Positions 8,702 through 17,821 are shown, counted from the stretch's first letter. The stretch is 64,000 bases of DNA from CAJQLB01 sp905479065 (GCA_943846735.1 OX044364.1:372001-436000), one strand, 5' to 3'. Program-made: numbers and translations. The notes: generated by a model not told the origin, from the letters alone.

Positions 8702-9859
8702 ATGGAAAATTTTAAAATGGTTGCAAAGACCTTGTTTGGTTTTGAAGATTTATTAGCAAAAGAGCTCACAAATTTAGGTGCGCGTGATGTTAACAAAGGT
8801 ATTCGAATGGTGAGTTTTTCTGGAGATAAAGGTTTTATGTATAAGGCCAATCTTGCACTCAGGACAGCGATTAAAATATTAAAGCCAATTTCTAGCTTTC
8901 AAGTAGCAAGTGAGCAAGAGCTTTACCAGCATATTTATAACATGCCATGGGAAGAGCATCTTTCTGAAAATGGTTCATTGGCAATTAACGCCACTGTACA
9001 CTCATTACGCTTTAAACATTCACAATACATTGCCTTAAAAACAAAAGATGCTATTGTTGATCGTTTTAGAGATCAAAAGGGAGTACGTCCAAATATTGAT
9101 TTACGTTTTCCTGATTTGAAAATTAATATTCATATTGATAAAAATCATTGTACGGTTTCTCTTGATAGTTCTGGTGAATCCTTACATCGACGTGGCTATA
9201 AAACAGCGACTAATATCGCACCAATTAATGAGGTTTTGGCTGCAGGGTTAATAATGTTATCTGGATGGGACGGTCAATCCGATTTTAGGGACCCAATGTG
9301 TGGTAGTGGTACCATATTAATTGAGGCAGCTATGATTGCTTGTAATATTCCTCCAAATTTAATGCGAAAAGAATTTGCATTTGAGCGTTGGCAAGATTGG
9401 GATGTTGAATTATTTGAAAAAATAGAATCTTCTTTATTGTCAAAAACAAGGGATTTTCACTTTAAAATATCAGGTTTTGATAAATCACCTTCAGCTGTCA
9501 GAAAGGCCTTAGATAATGTAAAAAATGCACATTTAGAGGAGTTTATTAGCGTAAATCATGAGGATTTTTTTAAGACTAAAAAAGGGGAGGAGACACCACT
9601 TCATATGGTCTTCAATCCACCGTATGGAGAACGTCTTGAACAATTAGATGTTGTCTCATTTTATGCTGATATAGGAAGTACATTAAAACATGGTTATCCG
9701 GGAACCAATGCGTGGTTTATTACATCCAACTTGGAAGGTTTAAAGAGCGTTGGTTTGAAGCCTTCTCGAAAAATTAAATTATTTAATGCAAAACTTGAAG
9801 CTCGCTTAGTTAATTATAAAATGTACGAGGGAAGTAAAAAAAAGAGATATTTAAATTGA
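8702..9859 (+). CDS. THUMP-domain RNA m2G methyltransferase (RlmL-type)
   Basis: A 385-residue enzyme. The N-terminal 150 residues hold a ferredoxin-like plus THUMP RNA-binding region (start KTLFGFEDLLAKEL), then the methyltransferase domain with motif I DPMCGSGT near residue 198 and the catalytic NPPYGERL near residue 302. NPPY is typical of enzymes that methylate exocyclic amino groups, here probably guanosine N2 in rRNA, like the RlmL half of E. coli RlmKL. The length matches single-domain homologues in Bacteroidota. It ends 28 bases before the convergent sirtuin gene, with no strong terminator. Confidence 0.9.
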   Translation: MENFKMVAKTLFGFEDLLAKELTNLGARDVNKGIRMVSFSGDKGFMYKANLALRTAIKILKPISSFQVASEQELYQHIYNMPWEEHLSENGSLAINATVHSLRFKHSQYIALKTKDAIVDRFRDQKGVRPNIDLRFPDLKINIHIDKNHCTVSLDSSGESLHRRGYKTATNIAPINEVLAAGLIMLSGWDGQSDFRDPMCGSGTILIEAAMIACNIPPNLMRKEFAFERWQDWDVELFEKIESSLLSKTRDFHFKISGFDKSPSAVRKALDNVKNAHLEEFISVNHEDFFKTKKGEETPLHMVFNPPYGERLEQLDVVSFYADIGSTLKHGYPGTNAWFITSNLEGLKSVGLKPSRKIKLFNAKLEARLVNYKMYEGSKKKRYLN

Positions 9860-9887
9860 AAAATTTAAGTTTTATCGCTGGCTCTAG

Positions 9888-10571
9888 TTAATTATATTTT
9901 GTTAACTCATCAATTACTTTTTGTACGCCAGTGGTGGCCTTTTCAGATATAATTGTTACGTGTTTATTGAGAGCCATTATTGGTTTTGGGTCGATATAAA
10001 AGATGTCTTTTTCTGGTGGGACGTACTGCACTAAACTCGCGGCAGGATAGACCTGTAAGGAAGTGCCGATGATGAGCAATGAATCTGCTGATTTGCAAAT
10101 TTCAATAGCCTGTGATATCAGTGGGACTGGTTCACCAAACCAGACAATGTGTGGCCTGAGTTGGGAGCCTTTTTCACACAAATCTCCCAAACTTAAGTCA
10201 TGTTTCCAATTGTAAATGTGTGAGTCATCAACAGTACTCCGAACTTTGAGCAATTCACCATGTAGATGAAGTATATTTTTGCTTCCAGCTCTTTCATGTA
10301 AGTCATCGACATTTTGTGTGATGATGGTAACTTTATGGGTTTTTTCTAGAGCTGAAAGTGCATGATGTGCGCTGTTTGGATTTACTTGCAATAATTGCTT
10401 TCGCCGTTGATTATAAAATTCCAATACCAGTTCAGGATTTTTTGAAAATCCTTCAGCGGTAGCGACTTTCATGATGTCATGACCTTCCCATAAGCCATTG
10501 GCGTCTCTAAAAGTTTTTAGACCACTTTCTGCACTCATACCTGCTCCTGTAAGTACTACAACATGTTTCAT
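9888..10571 (-). CDS. cobB: Sir2-family NAD-dependent deacylase (CobB-like, class III)
   Basis: A 227-residue sirtuin. The NAD-binding GAGMSAESG starts at residue 9, FRDANGLW at 21, QNVDDLHERAG at 86-96, the catalytic His is H104 in HLHGEL, and RPHIVWFGE follows at 139. Y53 and R56 in FYNQRRKQL match the Tyr/Arg pair that lets CobB and SIRT5 remove succinyl and malonyl groups, so desuccinylation is likely as well as deacetylation. The usual zinc-binding cysteines are missing: only C132 lies in that region. The start overlaps nothing; it is divergent from trmH at 10608 with a 36-base gap. Confidence 0.92.
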   Translation of the reverse strand: MKHVVVLTGAGMSAESGLKTFRDANGLWEGHDIMKVATAEGFSKNPELVLEFYNQRRKQLLQVNPNSAHHALSALEKTHKVTIITQNVDDLHERAGSKNILHLHGELLKVRSTVDDSHIYNWKHDLSLGDLCEKGSQLRPHIVWFGEPVPLISQAIEICKSADSLLIIGTSLQVYPAASLVQYVPPEKDIFYIDPKPIMALNKHVTIISEKATTGVQKVIDELTKYN

Positions 10572-10607
10572 AGTGACAAATTACTATTTTATTTATCTTT
10601 GATATAA

Positions 10608-11267
10608 ATGATTGATGAAAAATTAGTTACTTATCTCGAATCGTACCTTACAAAGCATCGTGTAATGCGATTCAATGAAGTTTTAAAAAATAGAACAAAG
10701 CATTTTACAGTGGCTACTGAAGATGTTTATCAACTTCATAATACCAGTGCCGTAATGCGTACTTGTGATGTCTTTGGGATACAAGAGTTGCATGTTATAG
10801 AGGAGCTAAATGTTAAACGAATTGACCGTGAAATTGCTATGGGTGCTCAAAAGTGGGTAGATTTAATGCGCCATAATTCAACAAAACAAGCGATTGAATC
10901 TATAAAGAAACAAGGATATCAAATTGTCGCAACAACGCCACACATTCATGAATGTTCGTTAAATAGTTTTGATATTTCTAAGAAGTCTTGCTTCTTTTTT
11001 GGAAGAGAAACAGAGGGGTTATCCGATGAGGTTTTGGAACATGCAGATCAATTTTTAACCATTCCTATGGTTGGTTTTACTGAAAGTTTAAATATTTCAG
11101 TGTCTGCTGCCATTATTTTACAAGAGGTTACCCAGCAATTAAGAGCTTCTAAAATAGATTGGCAATTATCAAGTAATGATATTTTAGAAAAACGCTTTGA
11201 TTGGTGTAAAAAGACCATAAAAAGTGTAGATGCTATCTTGGAGCGATACAATACTGAGTTATTGTGA
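10608..11267 (+). CDS. trmH: TrmH-family tRNA/rRNA 2'-O-methyltransferase
   Basis: A 219-residue SPOUT-fold enzyme. The three SpoU motifs are present: NTSAVMRTCDVFGI near residue 46, FGRETEGLS near residue 129, and IPMVGFTESLNISVS near residue 147, which forms the deep trefoil knot that binds SAM. The overall pattern and length match tRNA (guanosine-18-2'-O) methyltransferase TrmH rather than the rRNA enzyme RlmB, since no N-terminal L30e-like domain is present. It converges on the carboxypeptidase-regulatory-domain gene with only 3 bases between stops. Confidence 0.88.
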   Translation: MIDEKLVTYLESYLTKHRVMRFNEVLKNRTKHFTVATEDVYQLHNTSAVMRTCDVFGIQELHVIEELNVKRIDREIAMGAQKWVDLMRHNSTKQAIESIKKQGYQIVATTPHIHECSLNSFDISKKSCFFFGRETEGLSDEVLEHADQFLTIPMVGFTESLNISVSAAIILQEVTQQLRASKIDWQLSSNDILEKRFDWCKKTIKSVDAILERYNTELL

Positions 11268-11270
11268 TAA

Positions 11271-12044
11271 CTAAAGCCGTTTGCGACCTCTACTGAGGAC
11301 TTTGTATTCCTCATAACATTCACTTAAAGCATCTAGTATTTGAAGATCGTTAGCTGTTCTGACAAAGTCCTTTGAATAATTACATTCGGTAATTAATAAG
11401 TCTAAATCAACACGATCAACTTGTAATAAGGCTGTTAGCATTTGGCGATCAAAACGTGCAGACAAAATATTTCGTATTTCGTCATCTTTTTTCATTTTTC
11501 TCAACTTATGCATTTCATTGGGACGCTTACCGAACATTTTGTACAAGAAGTCGGCTGGATTAAATATGGCTCCAAGAACTCTTGTAATAGCTCCTGATGA
11601 ACGCGGTTTGGATTCATAACCGGTATTCAATCCAGAAATACTATATCTAAAGTTTTGCTGGTAAGGGACCTGTTGAATATCTAGTTCAGCATAACCTGTA
11701 AGTTTCATTTGGTTGACAACAACTTCTTCTAAAGCTAGTGCTAGTTCAGTCATTTCTATGGTAGCAGAAGTTGCAAAATTAATCCAATCATTTGTGACCC
11801 TTACCTTGATCGATTTATATCCTAAATATGAGAGATGTAGTGTGTCATTTACATTGACTCTAATCGTGAACTCACCTTTTTGATTAGTTGCTGTTCCAAT
11901 GACTTTATTAAGATTGACAATATTGACACTTTCTAAGGGATTGACTGTACCCGCTTCGATGATTTTGCCACGAACTGTGCGCTCATTTTGAGCACTTATT
12001 TGCAGAGTAAGTAATACGGTAATAATTAGGAGTATTCGATTCAT
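11271..12044 (-). CDS. Exported protein with CarboxypepD_reg-like domain
   Basis: A 257-residue protein with a signal peptide (MNRILLIITVLLTLQISAQ) followed by a beta-sandwich CarboxypepD_reg-like domain at about residues 20-110: VRGKIIEAGTVNPLESVNI, then a GTATNQKGEF turn and HLSYLGYKSIKV. This is the same domain found at the N-terminus of SusC/RagA receptors, here without a TonB-dependent barrel. The C-terminal half is helical and charged. It probably acts in the periplasm or at the outer membrane. It lies 3' of the DEAD-box helicase on the same strand with a 90-base gap; the function is unknown. Confidence 0.8.
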   Translation of the reverse strand: MNRILLIITVLLTLQISAQNERTVRGKIIEAGTVNPLESVNIVNLNKVIGTATNQKGEFTIRVNVNDTLHLSYLGYKSIKVRVTNDWINFATSATIEMTELALALEEVVVNQMKLTGYAELDIQQVPYQQNFRYSISGLNTGYESKPRSSGAITRVLGAIFNPADFLYKMFGKRPNEMHKLRKMKKDDEIRNILSARFDRQMLTALLQVDRVDLDLLITECNYSKDFVRTANDLQILDALSECYEEYKVLSRGRKRL

Positions 12045-12134
12045 TCACATAAACTAACGCCTAAAAATACTAAACAAAATGAATTATTCATGATTTGGGC
12101 TTTAACTTTGACTTAAAATTAACAAGACTTATAA

Positions 12135-13997
12135 TTAACGTCTAGAGCGCCTAGGCCTAGAGGACACAAAATCAGTAGACGTGTCTTTATTTTTAGAACG
12201 TCTTTGCTTTGACGCTTTCTTTGTAGACCTACCTTTTTGGTGCTGCTCATCACTTTTATTACTGTTAGAGCGCCTATGACTGGTTTTTTTAGATTCAAAT
12301 TCGTGGTGCTCTCTATTTGTGCGTCTGTCACTTCGTCTGCTTTCAGATCGTCTTCCACTTCTTTTATTACCACCTCGTTTTTTACTTTTACCACCGCCAC
12401 GGTTATTACTCACTTCAACATTTACAAAACGTCCGTCGTGTTTAAAATCTGTAAAAAATGCAAGAACCTTTTCTTCAAGAGAGGTCTCAGTGTTAAAAAA
12501 AGAAAAACTTTCTTTACAATCAACTTTAAAGACATCGTCTCGCTCTAATTGCAGGTTTTCTTTTAAAAAGTCTTTTAATCGTGCCCAATCAAAACCATCC
12601 TTGCGTCCAACATTAATGAAATAGCGTGTGTCATTAGAGTTCCTATCATTGTTTCTAGAACCACTATCAGATTCTGAAATATTTAAATTTTTTGTTTTTT
12701 GATAATAATTAAAAAACCGAGAAAACTCAACCGAGAAAAACTTTTTTATTAATTCGTCTTTTGAGGTCTCTTCAAATAAGTCATTAATACTCACGAGGTA
12801 TTTGTCAATTTCATGATTGACTTCTGTGTGGTGTATTTTATTAGCAAGAGACATTAATTGCACCTCACAAATTTCCATCCCGTCAGGTATTTCTTTTTTC
12901 TCAAACTTCTTTTTTATGATACGCTCAATATTTTTAATTTTGCGCACCTCACTTTTTGAGACGATAACCATTGAAATACCTGTTTTACCCGCACGTCCTG
13001 TCCTTCCAGATCGGTGTGTGTAGATTTCTGGTTCGTCGGGTAATTGGTAATTTATAACATGTGTAATGTCATCAACATCTATGCCTCGTGCGGCAACGTC
13101 TGTCGCAACAAGCATTTGAATTTGTTTGTTCCTAAATGATTTCATAACGAGATCACGCTGATTTTGACTTAAATCTCCGTGTAAAGCCCCTGCACTGTAA
13201 CCATCCTCTATCAAATGTTCAGCTACTTTCTGCGTATCACGCTTAGTTCGACAAAAAATAACAGAAAAGATGTCAGGATTGGCATCGGATAAACGTTTTA
13301 GAGCCTGATAGCGATCTCTTGAATTTACTAAATAATACTCATGAGATACTTGATTAGTACTTTCATTTTTATTTCCAACAGTAATTTCAATGGGGTCAGC
13401 CATGAACTCTTTTGCAATACTCGCGACTTCTTTTGGCATGGTTGCTGAAAACAGCCAAGTATTCTTTTCTAAAGGGGTATGTGAGAGGATATCGGTAATA
13501 TCTTCATGAAAGCCCATGTTAAGCATTTCGTCAGCCTCATCCAATACAGAATATTCAATTTTTGAGATGTCAACCAAGCGTCTACTTATCATGTCTTTCA
13601 TTCTACCTGGTGTAGCCACAATAATTTGTGCTCCACGCTTGACATCTCTGGCTTGATCTGTGATACTTGCACCACCATAAATAGCCACGACGTTCAAACC
13701 TTTACAATGCTTTCCGTACTGTTTTATTTCGTTGGTAATCTGTAAGCATAATTCACGAGTAGGAGAGAGTATTAAACCTTGAGTCGTTCTACTTTCAATA
13801 TTGATTTTTTGAAGCATTGGGAAACCAAATGCTGCTGTTTTTCCAGTTCCTGTTTGGGCTAAGGCAACCAGGTCAGTATCTTCCTGTAAAAGAATTGGAA
13901 TTGCTTTGTTTTGCACTTCACTGGGTTTAATAAATCCCATGTCTGAAATGGCTTGTAAAAGGTCTTTATTTAGACCTAATTCTTGGAATGTGTTCAT
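12135..13997 (-). CDS. DEAD-box RNA helicase with DbpA-type RNA-binding domain and basic tail
   Basis: A 620-residue helicase. The RecA cores carry motif I AQTGTGKT (47-54), Ia PTREL (79-83), II DEAD (153-156), III SAT (184-186) and a C-terminal core with ARGIDVDDI and HRSGRTGRAGK near residues 300-340. A DbpA-like RRM follows at about 450-535 (FINVGRKDGFDW). The last 80 or so residues are low complexity, rich in Arg, Lys and Ser, and probably bind RNA non-specifically. Length and layout match CsdA/DeaD-type helicases that remodel ribosomal precursors and cold-stalled RNA. A leader of about 125 nt with two hairpins precedes the ATG. Confidence 0.93.
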   Translation of the reverse strand: MNTFQELGLNKDLLQAISDMGFIKPSEVQNKAIPILLQEDTDLVALAQTGTGKTAAFGFPMLQKINIESRTTQGLILSPTRELCLQITNEIKQYGKHCKGLNVVAIYGGASITDQARDVKRGAQIIVATPGRMKDMISRRLVDISKIEYSVLDEADEMLNMGFHEDITDILSHTPLEKNTWLFSATMPKEVASIAKEFMADPIEITVGNKNESTNQVSHEYYLVNSRDRYQALKRLSDANPDIFSVIFCRTKRDTQKVAEHLIEDGYSAGALHGDLSQNQRDLVMKSFRNKQIQMLVATDVAARGIDVDDITHVINYQLPDEPEIYTHRSGRTGRAGKTGISMVIVSKSEVRKIKNIERIIKKKFEKKEIPDGMEICEVQLMSLANKIHHTEVNHEIDKYLVSINDLFEETSKDELIKKFFSVEFSRFFNYYQKTKNLNISESDSGSRNNDRNSNDTRYFINVGRKDGFDWARLKDFLKENLQLERDDVFKVDCKESFSFFNTETSLEEKVLAFFTDFKHDGRFVNVEVSNNRGGGKSKKRGGNKRSGRRSESRRSDRRTNREHHEFESKKTSHRRSNSNKSDEQHQKGRSTKKASKQRRSKNKDTSTDFVSSRPRRSRR

Positions 13998-14100
13998 TTT
14001 ATGTAATTAAGTATTCGATTATAATCGCAGTGTTACCATAAAAGCGTATCGACATACATTACCTTAAACTTTATATAACACATCCTCACTCTGAGGTACA

Positions 14101-14138
14101 GAAACTCTTGACTTAGCGAGTTTCGAAGTGCAAAGATA
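14101..14138 (-). promoter_or_regulatory. Candidate promoter and structured leader of the DEAD-box gene
   Basis: Read on the minus strand, TATCTTTG at 14138-14131 matches the Bacteroidetes -7 element TAnnTTTG and sits just past the rdgB stop. It predicts a transcript starting near 14125, about 125 nt before the helicase ATG. The leader opens with an inverted repeat, gaaactc at 14101-14107 against gagtttc at 14118-14124, and a second short one (CCTCA/TGAGG) lies near 14084-14096. I see no matching -33 TTTG, so the promoter is only a candidate. Confidence 0.4.
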
Positions 14139-14139
14139 G

Positions 14140-14727
14140 CTATTTATTTAAGATACTTGTGTTTAAAAACGAAACCAGTGCTTTAATAGCTTTTCCCCTG
14201 TGTCCAATGCTATTCTTTAGATTTAAATCCATTTCTGCAAAAGTTTTATTAAAATTTAAGGGTTTAAAAATAGGATCGTAACCAAAACCGTAATTTCCAT
14301 TTTTTTTTAAAGTAATCGTTCCTTGGCAGATTCCAGTAAATTGGTATTGATATTGATCGATATTTAAAGCAATAACCGTTTTAAATTGAGCATTTCGATT
14401 TGTTTGGTCCTTTAGATTGTTGAGTAATAACTGCATATTGTCTTCAGAATTGCGATGTATTCCAGCATATCTTGCAGAAAGCACCCCTGGTTGATTGTTA
14501 AGACTAATAACTTCTAAGCCAGTGTCATCTGCAAAACAATCATAGCCATAGTGTGATTTAATATAATTGGCCTTTTGTTGAGCATTCCCTTCTATGGTTT
14601 CTTGTGTTTCTGGAATGTCTTCAAAGCATCCGATGTCTGAGAGACTCAGTAGCTTTATCCCATTTGGAATTAAAGATTGGACCTCTCTCAATTTATTGGC
14701 ATTATTTGTGGCAAAGACCAGACGCAT
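14140..14727 (-). CDS. rdgB: RdgB/HAM1 XTP/dITP pyrophosphatase
   Basis: A 195-residue enzyme that hydrolyses non-canonical purine NTPs (XTP, dITP, ITP) to monophosphates, keeping them out of DNA and RNA. The start LVFATNNANKLREVQ holds the conserved TxNxxK triad, FADDTGLEV near residue 65 carries the catalytic Asp pair, PGVLSARYAG follows near residue 79, and FGYDPIFKP and SHRGKA-like (IGHRGKA) near the end complete the signature. Length is normal. It follows the secreted endonuclease gene on the same strand with a 6-base gap between that gene's start-side and this stop-side, i.e. rdgB lies downstream of no close minus-strand partner. Confidence 0.94.
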   Translation of the reverse strand: MRLVFATNNANKLREVQSLIPNGIKLLSLSDIGCFEDIPETQETIEGNAQQKANYIKSHYGYDCFADDTGLEVISLNNQPGVLSARYAGIHRNSEDNMQLLLNNLKDQTNRNAQFKTVIALNIDQYQYQFTGICQGTITLKKNGNYGFGYDPIFKPLNFNKTFAEMDLNLKNSIGHRGKAIKALVSFLNTSILNK

Positions 14728-14733
14728 GGTACC

Positions 14734-16572
14734 TTAATTTCGAACAAGTTTTTTTGTGATACGCGTTTTTTTATTACTCATTTGAACAAGATAAATACCT
14801 TTTCCTAATCGGGAAATATCAATGGTGTTATCATTAGAAGATATATCTTTAGAAAGTATTTTTTTACCCAGAATATCGTAAATAATAATAGCAATATCTA
14901 CTTGACTATTGAATTGTAAACTGTTTGACGCGTTGGGATTCGGATAAAATTTCATGTTGACTGCTGTCTCACTTTGCAATGATAATGTTTGCGCATGACT
15001 TCCTAGATTATCACAATTATTAGTCGGAAAAGATTCCCATTCTGAAGGGGTGTAAATTATGTTTCCGGCGGAGACGTTCCCATTACGCACAAGTGTTTTG
15101 TCCTTTGCATAGTCACTGTCATTACCTAGAGTTCCTAAAATATCTATGAGTACATTATCTTTAAACAATCCAATGGCATCATTCCCATTAAAGCTTGTAA
15201 TAGCATTATTTAAATCATCAACTTCCGATGTACACAAGGTATTACTTCCCTGTGAAATCACATAAACATCGCCACTGATAATCTGCGCATTTGAATTAAA
15301 GTTATAAACTGCTCCCCAACTTTCACTGCCGTTAGTACTTAATTTTAAGCTATACGCACTTAGTAAGACTGTATTACCAGTAAAATTGGCAATTTCTAAA
15401 ACTTTATTAACTCCGCTTCCTTCAATATATTCTGAAAAAAAAATATCAATGCCTCCACTACTACCATCATCAGTGGTTGTGTCACAGGCTTGATTGCTAG
15501 CTCCAGATTCATTGCCACTCGCATCTTTTGCCTTGACAGTGAAACAATAATTAGTGTCAGCTGTCAGTCCTTGAACAGTAAATGAATTAGTGTTAATTGA
15601 ACTATTGTAACTACCATCAACATAAACATCATATGCTAGAACCCCAACATTATCTGTTGAGATATCCCAATTTAAATCGATGGTATTATCTGTTGTATTT
15701 GAGGTTGTTAAATTTGTCGGGTTCGATGGTGCTTCAGTGTCTGGTTGAGGATTCCAAATAAGATTTACATATTCAGGATGATCTACAAATGGATTAGCAT
15801 TACCCTGGTAATTATAGGCTGCATCGTTTCTTGCACGTTCTCTATCATCAACAGGGTCTATGGTATTGTGCCATTCCAAAAGTAGGTCAACAGCCCAATT
15901 TTCTAAAGCCTGATTAGGGGTGCCATTGAACATTTCAAAACTTGTATAGGCGGCTACTGTGGTTTCGTATCTAGTTACAAAATAAAGAATCGCTCTTGCA
16001 ATATCTCCTTTAAACTCATCGATAGGTTCAAATACCTGACCACCATATCCGGTAACACTACTCGAACCTCGTTTTGAGCCATTTTGAGATGTCCAATTTG
16101 CAGATCCAACGGTTCCAAAAGGTAAACTTCCACGTTGCCCATTAACAAAACCATCACTAGGTATCACATGATGAATATCATTTTGCATTGGAGAAGCACT
16201 TCCAAAAGAGGATTGGGGAATGATGTGTTCTCGATTGTAGCAATCATTTTCTGAACTGTAATTTCCACACTGTCTTGAAAAGTGATTGTACTCATAAGCG
16301 TCAGAACCATTTGGATTCTCAGTGTAAAATAAGAGCACAGTGTTATCATTTTCATAACCATTCTCTACTCTATTATCTGAATGGGTAGATTCATAACCAC
16401 TATACAAGGCTCCGTAACCTCGATCAGTATCTCCGTTCGTAAGAATATTATACAATTGTGATTTTAAAGTGTATCCCGATAATCCATTGGCACTATCGTA
16501 GTAATTTGATGGAACCTGTGAAAAGGATACTGTTGTGAAAATGATAAAAAATAAAGTAAAGATATGTTTCAT
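14734..16572 (-). CDS. Secreted endonuclease I with FN3, lamin-tail-like and T9SS sorting domains
   Basis: A 612-residue multidomain exoprotein. Residues 1-18 form a signal peptide. An endonuclease I (EndA/Vvn-type His-Me finger) domain covers about 20-275: CYNREHIIPQS near residue 112 supplies the catalytic His, and NDIHHVIPSDGFVNGQRG near 135 the Asn and Arg set. A fibronectin type III domain follows (about 285-365, beginning APSNPTNLT), then a lamin-tail-like beta domain (FFSEYIEGSG, about 375-515), and a C-terminal type A sorting domain (MKFYPNPN, about 540-612) that directs export by the type IX system. It should degrade extracellular DNA and RNA for nutrients or biofilm turnover. It sits between rsmB-like and rdgB genes, 8 and 6 bases away. 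Confidence 0.9.
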   Translation of the reverse strand: MKHIFTLFFIIFTTVSFSQVPSNYYDSANGLSGYTLKSQLYNILTNGDTDRGYGALYSGYESTHSDNRVENGYENDNTVLLFYTENPNGSDAYEYNHFSRQCGNYSSENDCYNREHIIPQSSFGSASPMQNDIHHVIPSDGFVNGQRGSLPFGTVGSANWTSQNGSKRGSSSVTGYGGQVFEPIDEFKGDIARAILYFVTRYETTVAAYTSFEMFNGTPNQALENWAVDLLLEWHNTIDPVDDRERARNDAAYNYQGNANPFVDHPEYVNLIWNPQPDTEAPSNPTNLTTSNTTDNTIDLNWDISTDNVGVLAYDVYVDGSYNSSINTNSFTVQGLTADTNYCFTVKAKDASGNESGASNQACDTTTDDGSSGGIDIFFSEYIEGSGVNKVLEIANFTGNTVLLSAYSLKLSTNGSESWGAVYNFNSNAQIISGDVYVISQGSNTLCTSEVDDLNNAITSFNGNDAIGLFKDNVLIDILGTLGNDSDYAKDKTLVRNGNVSAGNIIYTPSEWESFPTNNCDNLGSHAQTLSLQSETAVNMKFYPNPNASNSLQFNSQVDIAIIIYDILGKKILSKDISSNDNTIDISRLGKGIYLVQMSNKKTRITKKLVRN

Positions 16573-16580
16573 ATAATGTA

Positions 16581-17792
16581 CTATTTTCGTTCTAAAAGGG
16601 CCATATAAAAACCGTCAAATCCTGATTTGTGTGCTAACAAACTTTGGTCTTTTACAAAGTTAAACTCTTTTCCTTCAGTAGATGCTAAGAATTTTTTTAT
16701 TTGATGTTGATTTTCAGATGGTAATATTGAACAAGTTGCATAAACGAGTTTACCGCCTTCTTTTACAATTTTTGAGTACCGCTTAAGTAAATCTCCTTGG
16801 ACATCTCGAATACGGTCCAAAAACTCCGGTTCGAGTTTCCATTTGGCATCTGGATTACGTCGTAAAACACCAAAACCTGAACATGGGGCATCAATTAACA
16901 CACGATCAGCTTTATTGTGAAGTTTTTTAATAGGTTTTGTTGAATCAATAACCTTCAAAGTAACATTGTGTACGCCATTTCTTCTTGCGCGAATTTTAAG
17001 TTTTTTTAATTTACTTTCATAAATATCCATCGCCGTAAGTTGACCTGTATTGTTCATAAGTGCTGCTAAGTGTAATGTTTTCCCACCGGCTCCTGCACAG
17101 GTATCAACAACTTTCATCCCAGGTTTTACATCAAGAAATTCTGCTACTAATTGTGATGAGGCATCTTGAACTTCAAACCATCCATTTTTAAAGGCGTCTG
17201 TTTTAAAGACATTTGCTCTTTCTTTAAGTTTTAAAGCAAAAGGATAATTTGATAACATCTCGGTTTCAATATCTTCTGATTGCAATTTTAATTGCAAATC
17301 TTTTTTATTAGTTTTTAGTGAGTTTACTCTAAGAATGACCGAAGCTTGTTCGTTTTGTTTTGAAATTTCTTTTGCCCACATTAGCTCTCCTAACTCTTGA
17401 CATCCCACCTCATCCATCCAGTCTGGGATAGATTCTTTAAATCTTCTATCTTTTGATAATTCATCAAAACGACCTTTTATTTTCCGAGTAGGGGTGTTTT
17501 CAAAATATTTCCAATCTGGTAAGTTGATACCTTTTAGAGTAGCCCAAACAGCAAACATTCGCCATAAGTTGTCACGATCATAGGGCTCTTTTACGTCGGC
17601 AATTTTAGCATAGAGTCGTTTCCAACGCACGATGTCATAGGTCGTTTCAGCGATAAAAGCACGATCTCGACTACCCCATCGTTTATCTCTTTTAAGCAGC
17701 TTCTGAATCACTTTGTCAGCATATTCTTTTTCATTAAATATCTGCCTTAAACCATCGATGGTCGCAAAGCATAAATTCTTATGTAATCGCAT
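16581..17792 (-). CDS. RsmB/NOP-family rRNA cytosine-C5 methyltransferase
   Basis: A 403-residue enzyme that methylates a cytosine C5 in rRNA. A NusB-like/PUA-like RNA-binding N-terminal part (about 1-160) precedes the SAM domain: VDTCAGAGGKTLHLA near residue 229, MDIYESKLKK near 255, and the DAPCSGFGVLRRNPD motif near 300 with the PC cysteine; the nucleophilic Cys lies in YATCSILPSEN near 354. Length is near that of E. coli RsmB (about 430). The start at 17792 lies only a few bases from the decayed SCO gene on the opposite strand, and its own N-terminus looks intact. Confidence 0.9.
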   Translation of the reverse strand: MRLHKNLCFATIDGLRQIFNEKEYADKVIQKLLKRDKRWGSRDRAFIAETTYDIVRWKRLYAKIADVKEPYDRDNLWRMFAVWATLKGINLPDWKYFENTPTRKIKGRFDELSKDRRFKESIPDWMDEVGCQELGELMWAKEISKQNEQASVILRVNSLKTNKKDLQLKLQSEDIETEMLSNYPFALKLKERANVFKTDAFKNGWFEVQDASSQLVAEFLDVKPGMKVVDTCAGAGGKTLHLAALMNNTGQLTAMDIYESKLKKLKIRARRNGVHNVTLKVIDSTKPIKKLHNKADRVLIDAPCSGFGVLRRNPDAKWKLEPEFLDRIRDVQGDLLKRYSKIVKEGGKLVYATCSILPSENQHQIKKFLASTEGKEFNFVKDQSLLAHKSGFDGFYMALLERK

Positions 17793-17821
17793 GTTCCTGT
17801 ATTAAGATTGCAAATGTAAGT

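Noticed and set aside
12237..12624. Two open frames of about 100 codons on the plus strand
   Set aside because: They are antisense to the repetitive basic tail of the DEAD-box helicase; their Ser/Leu/Phe-rich composition mirrors the Arg/Lys/Ser codons.
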